In this document: positions 13,111 to 22,184 of the stretch, piece by piece
Numbering within the stretch: position 1 is the first letter of the stretch
Layout: the number at the start of each line of letters is the position of its first letter
DNA from: Rhizobium sp. G21
GTDB lineage: Bacteria; Pseudomonadota; Alphaproteobacteria; Rhizobiales; Rhizobiaceae
Assembly: GCF_014158035.1 (NCBI RefSeq)
Contig: NZ_JACFXW010000002.1
Span: forward strand, 395,001-459,000
DNA length: 64,000 nt
Direction of reading: 5' to 3'
Notes under the pieces: generated by a model
What the model saw: only the letters and a program-made list of their open reading frames with translations
Told to the model about the DNA's origin: nothing
Database searches by the model: none
Program-made: the position numbers and the translations under genes

Positions 13111-13123
13111 CTAGTTCACGAAT
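13102..13123. promoter_or_regulatory. candidate LysR operator
   Basis: Perfect inverted repeat ATTCGT-N10-ACGAAT in the 62-bp gap between the divergent LysR gene and the SDR. A further half-site ACGAAT lies at 13075-13080. The symmetry suits a LysR dimer (T-N11-A type). It covers the regulator's own start codon, which would suit autorepression. The binding is inferred. Confidence 0.45.
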
Positions 13124-13172
13124 GCCATGTGCTTATCTTGCGGACAAGTCAAATGTCTGAAGGAGTACGATC

Positions 13173-14086
13173 GTGACATCTATGCCGTTTGGATTTTCAT
13201 CGACCGCCGCCGACGTTCTGGTGGGCGTCGATCTCGCCGGCCGGAACGTCATCGTGACCGGAGGAGCTGGGGGCATCGGGTTAGAGACGAGCCGTGCGCT
13301 TGCAGCCGTGGGCGCGGCAGTGACGATCGCTGCTCGTCGTCCAGACGACGCCGAGAAGGTGGTGGAGGAACTAAAGCGGACGATCCCCGGGGCTCGCCTG
13401 CGCGTCCGCCGCCTTGACCTTGCAGACCTATCCTCGGTGCACGAATTCGTCGAAGGTTGGAACGAGCCTTTGCACGTCCTTGTCAACAACGCAGGCGTCA
13501 TGGCCATTCCGGAGCTGGAGCGGACCAGGCAAGGGCGGGAGATGCAGTTCGCCACGAACTATCTTGGACACTTCGCGCTTGCGACAGGTCTTCATCCGCA
13601 CCTTGTGAAGGCGAACGGCGCCCGCGTCATTTCCGTCGCTTCAAGCGGCAACCTGTTCGCGCCTGTGTTTTGGGACGATCCGGACTTCCGTTTCATTCCC
13701 TATGACCCGCTGCTTGCCTACGGACAGTCGAAGACGGCCTGCATCCTGACGTCCGTTGGCATCACGCGAAAATGGGGCAACGACGGCATCACGTCGAACG
13801 CTCTTAACCCCGGAGCAATCGCGACAGGACTCCAGAAACACACCGGCGGCCTGCGCACCCCTGAACATCTGCGCAAGACGGTCGAACAGGGGCGTCTACT
13901 TCGGTGCTGCTCGCTGTCTCGCCGCTCGTGGAGGGCATCTCCGGCAAATACTTCGAGGACTGCCAGGTGGCTCCAGTCGTCAACGAGCGCGGATCAGGTC
14001 CGTTCAATGGCGTCGCGAAGTATGCCGTTGATGAGGAAAATGCGGGACGGCTGTGGAACATGGCAACGCGGATACTGGGCGAATAA
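13173..14086 (+). CDS. SDR-family oxidoreductase, frameshifted near the C-terminus
   Basis: Short-chain dehydrogenase of the retinol dehydrogenase-like branch. It has GGAGGIGLETSRALA for the dinucleotide, VLVNNAGVMA, and a YGQSK catalytic pair. The GTG at 13173 is the likely start because AGGAG lies seven bases before it; the ATG at 13182 is too far from it. The frame breaks at the GGGG run 13889-13892 after LRKTVEQG. Restoring one G gives the expected ending (VLLAVSPLVEGISGKYFEDC) and about 304 residues. It is divergent from a LysR gene that probably controls it. Substrate unknown. Confidence 0.8.
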
Positions 14087-14195
14087 TCAGCGAGTGCACG
14101 CCGTTCCTTTGGCGGGACGGCATGGCAGTTCAGCACGACCTGCCGTGGTCAGGCCCTGGCCGCCACCGTGTTGAGTTTTAGCTAAGCGGATGCCT

Positions 14196-14909
14196 TTAGA
14201 ACGCTGCTTTGCCGACGGAGGCGCCGCCGTCGATATGCAGCGTCTGGCCTGTCATGAACCCTGCGTCATCTGACAGCAGGAAGGCGAGCGCCGCGGCGAC
14301 CTCTTCTGGCTTGCCAAACCGCCCCATCGGAACGCCTGCGAGATATCGAGCCTCGCCATCGCTCCCGGCCGGGTTGTTCGCCCTGAACAGTTCGGTTTCC
14401 GTCGGACCTGGCGAAACGGCGTTGACCGTGATGCCAGTTGCGGCAAGTTCCAGAGCCCAGCTCCGAGTGAAGCTGACAAGTGCGGCCTTTGCGGCGGCAT
14501 AACTTGTTCGCTGCACGCTTCCGAGGACGGTGAGGCTTGAGATGTTGACGATCCGTCCCCAACCGCGCGCCCGCATGCCGGGCAGCGCTGCTTGCGTGGC
14601 GGCGAGAGCCGGATGCAAATTGACGCGCATGACCTCTTCGAGCGTCTCAACCGCGATTTCGCCTAGCGGCTCTGCCCGCACCAGCCCGACATTGTTGACG
14701 ATCCCATCGATCCCGCTGTCGCGGACGATGGCCGCAAGTTGATCGCCGGCTGCGCGGTCTGAAAGGTCGAGCAAGTGGAGCTGGCCAGGAAAGCACTCGG
14801 TCGCGTTGCGGGCCACGCCAATAACCTCGTGACCCTGTCCTGTCAGGCGGATCGCCAGGGCGAGGCCGATGCCCTTGCTGGCACCGGTAATCAGAAATCT
14901 TCTTTTCAT
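14196..14909 (-). CDS. SDR-family oxidoreductase
   Basis: Intact 237-residue classical SDR. It shows TGASKGIG at residues 8-15, an NNVG variant of the NNAG motif (GIVNNVGLV), the catalytic serine in RIVNISSLTV and the YAAAK pair. The C-terminal GQTLHIDGGASVG is the standard family end. It is the most distal of a minus-strand run with the peroxiredoxin-like, enoyl-CoA hydratase and GST genes, with a gap of about 75 bp. A small oxidoreductase of this type could act on aldehydes or 3-oxoacyl substrates; the sequence does not decide. Confidence 0.88.
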   Translation of the reverse strand: MKRRFLITGASKGIGLALAIRLTGQGHEVIGVARNATECFPGQLHLLDLSDRAAGDQLAAIVRDSGIDGIVNNVGLVRAEPLGEIAVETLEEVMRVNLHPALAATQAALPGMRARGWGRIVNISSLTVLGSVQRTSYAAAKAALVSFTRSWALELAATGITVNAVSPGPTETELFRANNPAGSDGEARYLAGVPMGRFGKPEEVAAALAFLLSDDAGFMTGQTLHIDGGASVGKAAF

Positions 14910-14983
14910 GGCAAGATCCTTGACCCCGCCTCCGAAGAGCTAGGGTGCTCTGGTGTAGACCGATCAGGCGGCGGTGCGGGTGG

Positions 14984-15640
14984 CTACGGCACGAGTGCCG
15001 GCAACATGTCTTCCGGCTCCGGGCGGCGGGTATAGTCCGGATTGACCTCGGCATAGAGGATTACGCCATCTTGGCCGACGACGTAGCGGGCAGGCATGGG
15101 CAGGGTCCAGCTCGGATCGCCGTTGAAAGCCTGAAGATCGTTCTTCAGCGACTTGTAGAGCTCGATCAGATAGTCCTGCATCTGGAAGCGCAGGCCGAAG
15201 GCGGCTGCGACATCGTTATGCGGGTCCGACAGGATCGGGAAGGTCAGATTGTTCTGGCGCATCGACTTGCGGCTGTTGACCGGATTCTGCGGAGAGATGG
15301 CGACGAGCTTCGCACCCATCGCCTCGAACTGCGGCAGCGCTTCCTGCAGGGCCTGAAGTTCCATGTTGCAATAAGGGCACCAAACACCGCGATAGAAGCT
15401 GATGACCAACGGTCCATGCGCCAGAAGGTCGGCAGACGAAACCGGATTGCCGTCAGGATCGGAAAGGGTGAATTCCGGCAGCCTGTCACCCGCCTTCAGC
15501 GCCCTTTGGGCAGCGCCCGAAGCGATCAGTTCGGCCGTGGCCCGATGCATAGTCTCGATCACCGAATAGGGGACGTTATAGGGTGGCTTGCCGGCTTCGA
15601 AATCGGCCTTGAAAGCATCGAGCTTGGATTGCAGTGTCAT
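14984..15640 (-). CDS. peroxiredoxin-like protein (AhpC/TSA family)
   Basis: Predicted 218-residue thioredoxin-fold protein. The central motif is FYRGVWCPYCNMELQAL. This CPYC arrangement resembles the peroxiredoxin-like AhpC/TSA2 subgroup rather than the strict PxxxTxxC of typical peroxiredoxins. A preceding helical N-terminal extension of about 60 residues is usual for the group. AAGGAGG sits six bases before the ATG at 15640, so that start is chosen over the ATG at 15646. The likely role is reduction of organic peroxides or a thiol-disulfide reaction in the cytosol. It lies 3' of the enoyl-CoA hydratase gene on the same strand. Confidence 0.8.
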   Translation of the reverse strand: MTLQSKLDAFKADFEAGKPPYNVPYSVIETMHRATAELIASGAAQRALKAGDRLPEFTLSDPDGNPVSSADLLAHGPLVISFYRGVWCPYCNMELQALQEALPQFEAMGAKLVAISPQNPVNSRKSMRQNNLTFPILSDPHNDVAAAFGLRFQMQDYLIELYKSLKNDLQAFNGDPSWTLPMPARYVVGQDGVILYAEVNPDYTRRPEPEDMLPALVP

Positions 15641-15734
15641 CGTCATCCTCCTTGAACTGTAATTGGATTGGGAGTTTTTGAGCGTGTCGGACTTCGGCAT
15701 CTGCGCCGAAGTCCGGCAGTTAGTGAGGATCCTG

Positions 15735-16505
15735 CTAACCGGTCGCAGCCATCGAGCGGGCAACTTCCGCCGCACTGATGCCTTCGAGAGCGAGGCCATA
15801 GCCGCCGTCCTGATCGATGATCCGGCGCAGCTTCTGGGTCAGCGCGATGCGGGTGTAGCTCGAGGTCAGCGGCGGAAGGGCTGCAATGCCCTCGGCGATC
15901 TCGTGGGCGCGGGAGAGAAGCCGGTCGGCAGGCACGATCTCGTTGACCACGCCCCAGTCCCTGGCGGTAGCCGCATCGAGCACCTGGCGGGTGAGAATGA
16001 AATAGCGGCCTCGGATGCTGCCGATCACTTCCGGCCAGAGCAGGTTGACGCCATCACCGGGCACAATGCCGAAATCGAAATGCGGTTTATCCTGAAAGAC
16101 TGTTTCGGGCGTTGCGAGGATGATGTCGGTGAGCAGTGCATATTCCGAGTGAAGGAGGACCGGGCCGTTAAGCGCGGTGATCATCGGCACCTCGATGTCG
16201 AGGATGTTCATCAGGACCTTGCGGCCCTCACGAAAGATCTTGTCGTAGCCGCGGGGCGAGAAGAAATCGAAGCCCTCGGGACTGATCGCATCCATGAAAG
16301 CATCGCCTGAACCAGTCAAGATGACGACTCGGTTTTCGGTGTCGGCGCCGATCTGGTGGAAGAGCTCGACGAATTGCTCATGGGTGTGGCCGTTGAAGAC
16401 GAGTTTCCCGCCATCGGTGTGCAGCGCGACTTCGAGCACGCCGCTCGGCGAACGGCTAAGGCGGGCATTGGCGAAGGAATTCTTGTAGGTGTCGAACTTT
16501 GACAT
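15735..16505 (-). CDS. enoyl-CoA hydratase/isomerase family protein
   Basis: Predicted 256-residue crotonase-superfamily protein. The oxyanion-hole region is visible as MITALNGPVLLHSEYALLTD, and the second region as FDFGIVPGDGVNLLWPEVIG. The usual glycine-rich AGGG is replaced by LLHSE, so the enzyme may not be a standard hydratase. AGGAGA lies seven bases before the ATG. It sits between the GST (upstream) and peroxiredoxin-like gene (downstream) and is probably co-transcribed with them. Exact reaction unknown. Confidence 0.82.
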   Translation of the reverse strand: MSKFDTYKNSFANARLSRSPSGVLEVALHTDGGKLVFNGHTHEQFVELFHQIGADTENRVVILTGSGDAFMDAISPEGFDFFSPRGYDKIFREGRKVLMNILDIEVPMITALNGPVLLHSEYALLTDIILATPETVFQDKPHFDFGIVPGDGVNLLWPEVIGSIRGRYFILTRQVLDAATARDWGVVNEIVPADRLLSRAHEIAEGIAALPPLTSSYTRIALTQKLRRIIDQDGGYGLALEGISAAEVARSMAATG

Positions 16506-16548
16506 AATGGTTCTCCTGTATGTCGGGATGGATTCGTGGGTGGGAGGA

Positions 16549-17168
16549 TCAGGCGGCGGACACGATGACTTCGACGCGAGCGATGGCCTTCTGGACGGCC
16601 GGGCGCGCAGCCACGGCCTCGAACCAGCGGGAAAGGTGCGGACTACGGTCGAGAGTCAGGCCGGGAACTGCAGACGCCACATCCATCCGAAATGAGCGAT
16701 GTCGGCGATCGTGAACTCCTTTCCAGCCATGAAAGGCTGCGAGGCAAGCTTGGCATCGAGCAGGCCGAGGAGCCGCTCTGCCTCGACGGTAAAGCGGGCC
16801 GCGGCGATCGGCTGTGGCTCGGGCGATGAGCGCTTGAAGAAGCCGGCATTGCCGAAAGCAGGGCTCAAGCCCGAGGCGTGGAAGAAAAGCTGTTCAAAGA
16901 CACGAGTGCGGCCGGCGCCATCCTTTGGCAATAGCTTGCCGGTCTTCTCAGCGAGATGGACGAGGATGGCAGCGCTCTCGGTCAGCACGAAGCCGTCGTC
17001 GACCAGGACCGGCACCTTGCCGTTCGGGTTTGAGCGAGGAATGCCGCGGCCTTCTGCGCGCCCAAACGCACGTTGATAGGCTTGAGATCGTAGGGCAACC
17101 CCAACTCTTCCAGGGCGATCAGCGCCTTGACACTGTTCGGAGTAGCGAAAGCGTGGACTTCGATCATT
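16549..17168 (-). CDS. glutathione S-transferase, two frameshifts
   Basis: GST-family protein with an N-terminal thioredoxin-like domain: EVHAFATPNSVKALIALEEL, then NPNGKVPVLVDDGFVLTES, which binds the glutathione gamma-glutamyl part. An all-helical C-terminal domain follows (FTIADIAHFGWMWRLQFP). Single bases appear lost at about 17036-17041 (CAAAACCC shortened) and at about 16661-16665 (CCCGGG shortened). Repair gives about 207 residues, the normal size, ending VEVIVSAA. It is divergent from the LysR gene at 17276. Its likely role is detoxification of electrophiles in the cytosol. Confidence 0.78.
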
Positions 17169-17254
17169 GTTTGTCTCCATCGGATCGTGTTCCGTTGAAG
17201 ACAGGTATGCCCATTCCTCGAATCTTGTGGCAGGCAGCTTGAGGCGATAATGTT

Positions 17255-17271
17255 TATTCCCAGGGAGAATA
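17255..17271. promoter_or_regulatory. candidate LysR operator upstream of the LysR gene
   Basis: Near-perfect 17-bp palindrome TATTCCCAGGGAGAATA in the gap between the divergent GST and LysR genes. It overlaps the LysR ribosome-binding site. Symmetry and placement suggest autoregulation and control of the GST-led operon. Function inferred. Confidence 0.35.
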
Positions 17272-17275
17272 GTCG

Positions 17276-18163
17276 ATGGACCGACTGCAGGCGATGAGCG
17301 CATTTGTGCGAGTGGTGGAGACAGGCTCGTTCTCGCAGGCCGCGCGACAGATCGGTGTCGGCCAGCCGGCCATCTCCAAGACCATCGCTCAGTTGGAAGA
17401 CCGGCTGCAGGTCCGTCTTCTTGTGCGTTCGACACACGGGCTGACGCCGACCGACGCAGGCTTGCGCTTCTTCGAGCGAGCTAGGAATGCAATCCAAGAA
17501 GCGGATGAGGCCGAACTTGAAGCAAAGGGTGCTGGCGCCGGCCTGTCAGGCCGGCTGCGGGTCTGCGCCGCAACCACCTTTGCCAGGATTATGATACTGC
17601 CGCATCTCTCGCAGTTCATGGACAGTCATCCGGATCTTGAAGTGGATGTCATTCTGGACGATCGCCTCATCGACCTCGTCTCGGAAGGGATAGACGTCGG
17701 GATCAGGATGGGCGAACTGTCAGACTCGTCGGCGGTGGCGCGCAAACTGGCGACCGGTCGACGATCGGTGGTCGCAACACCCGCCTATCTTGAGCGTCAC
17801 AGTATCCCGACGGTTCCGGCTGATCTCGCAGCCCATCAGGCTGTCGTCTACACCCAGCTCGGCAACGTGTGGACCTTTACCCGCGAGGGAACGCAGGCTT
17901 CGGTAACTGTTTCCGGACGAGCGCGGTTCAGTGCTGCGGAAGGCATCCGCACCGCCGTCCTGTCTCATCTGGGCCTTGTCGTTGCTTCAGACTGGATGTT
18001 TGCGCCGGAACTTGCGGACGGGACGGTGCAGCGCGTCCTGGAAGACTGGGAACTTCCGCCAATCGACCTCTGGGCCGTCTTCCCAACCGGCAGGCTGGCA
18101 AGCGCGAAAGCGCGCGCGTTCGCTGATTTCGCAGGATCAATCGTTGCTGCGCAAAGCGTGTGA
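17276..18163 (+). CDS. LysR-family transcriptional regulator
   Basis: Intact 295-residue LysR regulator. The N-terminal winged HTH is MDRLQAMSAFVRVVETGSFS onward to PAISKTIAQLEDRLQVRLLV. An effector-binding domain fills residues 90-295 (LSGRLRVCAATTFARIMILP). This CrgA-like subgroup often represses a divergent detoxification or oxidoreductase operon. Here the divergent neighbours are GST, enoyl-CoA hydratase, peroxiredoxin-like and SDR genes. AGGGAGA stands about nine bases before the ATG. Confidence 0.88.
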   Translation: MDRLQAMSAFVRVVETGSFSQAARQIGVGQPAISKTIAQLEDRLQVRLLVRSTHGLTPTDAGLRFFERARNAIQEADEAELEAKGAGAGLSGRLRVCAATTFARIMILPHLSQFMDSHPDLEVDVILDDRLIDLVSEGIDVGIRMGELSDSSAVARKLATGRRSVVATPAYLERHSIPTVPADLAAHQAVVYTQLGNVWTFTREGTQASVTVSGRARFSAAEGIRTAVLSHLGLVVASDWMFAPELADGTVQRVLEDWELPPIDLWAVFPTGRLASAKARAFADFAGSIVAAQSV

Positions 18164-18382
18164 CCGAGAATGACAGGGCCTCAATCGCAGCTTTGTCGAG
18201 TGCTGACCATATCTGACAATCTTACCGCCTTCGTATTCATAGAAGACGTTTTCGGAAAACTTCACGCGTTTCCCGTTGGCAGGAAGGCCGAGGAACTCGC
18301 CGCTCGGGCTAATGTCAAATTCCAGGGCGGCTCGCCACCATTCTGATCGGATACCAGAATGCTTACCTTGAAATGTAGGTCG
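18137..18382 (-). pseudogene. ester cyclase / SnoaL-like protein, C-terminal fragment cut by the IS element
   Basis: An open frame on the minus strand reads, from the IS edge, EFDISPSGEFLGLPANGKRV and then VFYEYEGGKIVRYGQHS. This matches the end of SnoaL-like/ester-cyclase (NTF2-fold) proteins, whose hallmark is GEFLGIPPTGK. No start codon or N-terminal half is present. The frame runs straight into the left end of the IS3-type element at 18383. It overlaps the end of the LysR gene. The missing half is not found on the other side of the element, so DNA was lost as well as inserted. Confidence 0.6.
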
Positions 18383-18452
18383 GGGTAATCCCCCGCGAAC
18401 TAACCGGGTTCAAAAGTAGAATTTTCTCACAATGATTTTGGAGAAGATTCCG

Positions 18453-18719
18453 ATGAAGACATCACGATTTAGCGACGCGCAGATCATGGCGATCCTGAAG
18501 CAGGCCGAGGACGGCGTTCCGGTGGCGCAGCTTTGCCAGGAGCATGGCATGAGCGATGCCAGCTTTTACAAGTGGCGGGCGCGGCTGGGCGGCATCGATG
18601 CGTCGATGGTGGCGCAGATGAAGAGCATGGAAGACGAGAACCGGCGGCTGAAGAAGATGTATGCCGAGCTGAGCATGCAGAACGATCTCTTGAAGGAGGC
18701 GCTCGGAAAAAAGCGCTGA
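18453..18719 (+). CDS. IS3-family transposase OrfA
   Basis: An 88-residue HTH protein with the IS407-group start MKTSRFSDAQIMAILKQAE and the recognition region LCQEHGMSDASFYKWRARLG. A C-terminal leucine-zipper-like helix follows (ENRRLKKMYAELSMQNDLLK). GGAGAAG precedes the ATG at 18453. In intact elements a -1 frameshift near the end fuses it to OrfB. This OrfA is open, but its partner is broken. Confidence 0.85.
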   Translation: MKTSRFSDAQIMAILKQAEDGVPVAQLCQEHGMSDASFYKWRARLGGIDASMVAQMKSMEDENRRLKKMYAELSMQNDLLKEALGKKR

Positions 18720-19578
18720 GGCCGTCTCAACGCAAGGAGCCTCACGGAAAAAGCAAGGCATTTGCCTACCGGCCAAGGGATGGCCACGCAAGCCGTTCAG
18801 AACCACAACACCAGTGCGGCGCTCGCGTGCCGGACGTTCTCTATCAGCGAGACGTGCTATCGCTACGGGCGCACGCTCGACAGTGAGAACGATGAGATTG
18901 CCGACTGGCTGCTGCGACTGACGACGGCGCACAAGACGTGGGGTTTCGGCCTCTTTTTCCTTTATCTGCGCAATATCAAGGGCTTCGGCTGGAGCCACAA
19001 GCGGGTTTACCGCATCTATCGGGATCTGTAATTGAACCTAAGATCAAGCCCAGAAAGCGTCTGGTGCCGGAGCGGCCTGAACCATTGGCGGCGCCCGAGC
19101 AGCCCAACCGGACCTGGTCGATGGACTTCATGGCCGATCAGCTCGCTGACGGCCGCTCGTTCTGGACCTTGAACTCATCGACGACTTCAATCGGGAAGGG
19201 CTTGGGATCGAGGTCGATTACTCATTGCCAGCCGAGCGGGTCATTCGGTCGCTGAACCGGATCATCGAATGGCGCGGCAAACCGGACGTCAACCGTGTCG
19301 ACAACGTCCCGGAATACATCAGTGGCACGCTGCGGACGTGGGCCGAGAAACGCAACATCACCATTACCCACATCCAGCCGGGTAAACCCCAGCAGAATGC
19401 CCATATCGAGCGCTATAACCGGACAGTCCGCCACGAATGGCTGGGCTGCTTTATCTTCGAGACAATCCAGGAGGTGCAGGATCACGCCACACGCTGGCTC
19501 TGGACATACAACAACGACCGACCCAATATGGCCATCGGCGGCATCACGCCGAGGCAGAAACTGAAAATGGCAGCATGA
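18716..19578 (+). pseudogene. IS3-family transposase OrfB (integrase), multiply frameshifted
   Basis: Remnant of the DDE integrase. Pieces appear in different frames: TAHKTWGFGLFFLYLRNIKG, TWSMDFMADQLADGR (first catalytic Asp), NRVDNVPEYIS (second Asp; the usual DNGPE has become DNVPE) and QQNAHIERYNRTVRHEWL (catalytic Glu). The end is the standard WTYNNDRPNMAIGGITPRQK. A stop at 19029-19031 and at least two further shifts break it. All three acidic residues can still be located, but no single frame carries them. Confidence 0.8.
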
Positions 19579-19617
19579 ATTCCACTGATCGACCCCGTTA
19601 AAAGCGGGGGATTACCC

Positions 19618-19856
19618 GACTGGCCGTGCATCGATTTGAGGATCGCCAGTCGCGCCACCAGCCGACTCGGCAGCGGCGCATGGCCCGGCGCATCCGTATA
19701 GACCGCGCCGCAACGCGCCTCCACAAAGCCCCAATCGATCGCCTGACCGATCTTGACCAGCGGATGGCCCATATCGACGATCTGATCAAGCCGCGCCCGG
19801 AACCTATACGACTGCCCGCTGTCTCTACGCTCCCTTGGACATGTCAATGCTCCCAT
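19618..19856 (-). pseudogene. IS5-type transposase, N-terminal fragment
   Basis: The N-terminal domain of an IS5-family transposase is recognisable by RFRARLDQIVDMGHPLVKIG, AIDWGFVEARCGAVY and LPSRLVARLAILKSMHG. The frame ends exactly where the IS3-type element begins (19617). The catalytic DDE part is missing, so only about 75 residues are left. From 19857 to 20049 I see no gene. Confidence 0.7.
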
Positions 19857-20049
19857 GAACACCCTGCCGGACACAGAGAATCACGATTTGCCATTCCGCG
19901 CAATTTGTAAGTTTCTGCGCTCACAACCGCGGAACTTCGCATGAAAAACATTCAGAAGCCGGATATTACCAAGCAAAATCAGCTAACTCCGAATTCTACA
20001 CGGACGACGAATTAAAATGTCCGCAAGATCCGAACACGGTCGCCACCTG

Positions 20050-20969
20050 CTACACGCTGCTCGCCAACTGCACCACATCCAGCGCGGAACGCGTGACAAA
20101 ATGCGCGCCAATCCGCTGAAACATCTTCGGGGCGGCGACGACGGCGGGGCCGCCGAGTGCGATTTTGGTGGCGCGCAGCCGGGGGTGGATTGGACGCGGT
20201 CGATCGCCTGAGTGCACTCGGCGATGTCGTCCATGCGACCCACGGATATGCCGAGAAGCTTGTAGGGCCGTCGGGCGAGCCTGGCGTAGAGATCGTCGCC
20301 GATTTCGAGATCGCTGCCGCCCTCGACGTCCCAGCCCATGTCTCGAAAACAGGATGCGATGATGGTGACGCCCAACGTATGCGCCGCACCCCGCGTGCAG
20401 GCGAGAAGAACGCCGCGTCGTTCCGGCTGTTCGGCTTGGCTGGAATGGGCGGCGTGGGAGACATGGTTCACGATCATTCGAAGGCGGGTCGAGGCGACTG
20501 CCACCTGCATGAAATCGGCCTCGTCGCTGCACCAGAGATCGCCCAAGCGCGTCGCAACCGGCGCGAAAAGATGCACCGCCAGGGTCTGGATCGGCACGGA
20601 TGATCGCAGCAACTCGTCCATCACCGCCCGATGATGCCGCGGATCGGGATGCACGAGACAGGCGAGCAGCGGCTCGCGAAAATCCACGGCCCGCTCCGCG
20701 CCGGGCATTTGCCTGGCGAGTGGATGCAGTTCCGGATGAAGACGGAATTCGGGATCATCGGACGGCGGACCACGGCCGTGAAGCGACACGATGTCCGGGT
20801 GACTTGCCCCGACAATGCTCGACACCGAGCCGCGGATCGCCCTTTCGAGAATCCGGTGATCGTTTGAATTCAGATGGTTCTCGCCGCAGGCGGCGGAGCC
20901 GGTGTTCGACGTTGCGATGGCCGAACTCGCCGGCGAGCGATCGCAACTCTCATTCCCGTTGTCGGCCAT
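20050..20969 (-). CDS. cobalamin (B12)-binding regulator-like protein, frameshifted
   Basis: Likely light/redox regulator carrying a cobalamin-binding module. Residues about 115-165 form the helical B12-cap (FAPVATRLGDLWCSDEADFM). Residues about 185-300 form the Rossmann-like B12 domain, with the axial histidine in GAAHTLGVTIIASCFRDMGW and a GG loop (KIALGGPAVVAAP). The classic DxHxxG motif keeps His and Gly but has Ala in place of Asp. One base seems lost near 20183-20190; repair gives the ending ALDVVQLASSV and about 306 residues. GGGAGG precedes the ATG. It is the outermost PGC gene and is distinct from the AerR/PpaA homologue at 27549. No DNA-binding domain is visible. Confidence 0.7.
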
Positions 20970-21186
20970 GTCCCCCTCCCGGTGATTGGCCTTACCCACG
21001 CGTCTCCCTCGCGTACAATCACCATACCCTATCCTTGACCTTTCGCAAATTGCGAAATTGGATATCTGTGTGTCGACCGCGATCTTCGGCCAGTATCCGG
21101 CATTTTCCCCGGAGCTCCGGGCCTCGGCGTCTTTAGACCGCATTCGTCGCGTTCGCCCGGAAAGCGCGAACGCGACGACTGCTGTT

Positions 21187-21576
21187 CTATTTCGCCGCGC
21201 TTGCCTGTTTGAGATAGGCGATGACATTGACGACGTCGGCGTCTTTCTTCAGCCCCGGAAAGGCCATTTTCGTGCCTTTCACCAGACCGCGCGGATCGGG
21301 CAAATAGGCCTTCAGAAGCGCTTCATCCCAAACCTTGCCCTGACCGAACTCGACCATGGCCTTGGAATATTTGAAGCCTTCCACCGTGCCGGGCTGGCGG
21401 CCGATGACGCCATATAGCGACGGGCCGATTTTGGCCTTGTCGGTGTCGGCATTGTGACAGGGCATGCATTTCTTAAACACGTCCATACCTGCGGCGGCGT
21501 CGCCGTCCTGAGCCCAGGTCGCCGCGGGGACCGCAGCGATGGCCAGGCTGAAGACGATTATGCGGAACATTGTCAT
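21187..21576 (-). CDS. soluble cytochrome c (class I, c2-like)
   Basis: Predicted 129-residue periplasmic monoheme cytochrome. A cleavable signal peptide spans about residues 1-23 (ending AATWAQ). The heme site is CMPCH, followed by class I features IGPSLYGVIGRQPG and the Met ligand in GTKMAFPGL. GGGAGG lies five bases before the ATG at 21576. Its location in the PGC suggests it carries electrons between cytochrome bc1 and the reaction-centre cytochrome PufC; that link is inference. The gene is intact. Confidence 0.85.
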   Translation of the reverse strand: MTMFRIIVFSLAIAAVPAATWAQDGDAAAGMDVFKKCMPCHNADTDKAKIGPSLYGVIGRQPGTVEGFKYSKAMVEFGQGKVWDEALLKAYLPDPRGLVKGTKMAFPGLKKDADVVNVIAYLKQASAAK

Positions 21577-21736
21577 TGTTACCTCCCTTACGGAAGCCTG
21601 ATGGAAACTGCTTCCGCAGCTAAAGGGTTGAGGGCGTCGCCAGAGCGGCCGGAATGGTCGCTCTCGCATTTGTCACGTTGCGGTTCGGCCGCGAACGTGT
21701 AGTCTCTGGCTGCCGATCCAAGAACGGGAGGCCGCC

Positions 21737-22184
21737 ATGGCTGCCATCATCTTCATCGCCATCGTTGTCGCCGCTGCATCGAAGCGGAGCGATTTTCAAG
21801 CCCGGCGAATGGTATGACGGTCTGAAAAAGCCGGGCTGGACACCGCCGAAATGGGCGTTTCCCGTGGTCTGGACCCTGCTTTATGCCGGCATCGCCTATG
21901 CCGGATGGGTAATCTGGGTGACGACGGGCTGGTCGCCGCCGCTTCTGTTCTGGGGCGCGCAGATCCTGTTCAACGCGTTGTGGTCATGGATCTTTTTCGG
22001 CCTTCGCAAGATGAACCTCGCCCTTGTCGACATCGCATTGCTCTGGCTCTCCATCCTCGGTTTCATCGCGACCGCCTGGCCGGTGTCGGTCGCGGCGGCG
22101 CTGTTGTTCATTCCCTATCTCGCCTGGGTCACCACAGCGGGATTTCTCAACTATTCCGTCCTTCGCTTAAACCCTTCCGCGTAA
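21737..22184 (+). CDS. tspO: TspO/MBR family protein, frameshifted
   Basis: Tryptophan-rich sensory protein, an outer-membrane or inner-membrane tetrapyrrole-binding protein with five helices. Seen: KPGEWYDGLKKPGWTPPKWA, FPVVWTLLYAGIAYAGW, and further helices to the end. In Rhodobacter sphaeroides TspO lowers photosynthesis gene expression, apparently by controlling tetrapyrrole export. The start MAAIIFIAIVVAAAS (ATG 21737, GGGAGG upstream) is out of frame with the rest: one extra A near 21782 separates them. Repaired length is about 149 residues. The 3' end overlaps the convergent orf99 by 34 bp. Confidence 0.82.

Larger units (their letters stand above)
18383..19617 (+). mobile_element. IS3-family (IS407-group-like) insertion sequence, degenerate
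   Basis: About 1.24 kb bounded by imperfect inverted repeats. The left end GGGTAATCCCCCGC (18383 onward) matches the reverse complement of the right end (19604-19617). A second matching block, TAAC and GGGT, lies further in. Length and two-ORF content (orfA, orfB) fit the IS407 group of IS3 elements. OrfB is broken by several shifts, so the copy cannot move by itself. No target-site duplication is evident. The left flank is a truncated ester cyclase and the right flank a truncated IS5-type transposase, which suggests rearrangement after insertion. Confidence 0.8.
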
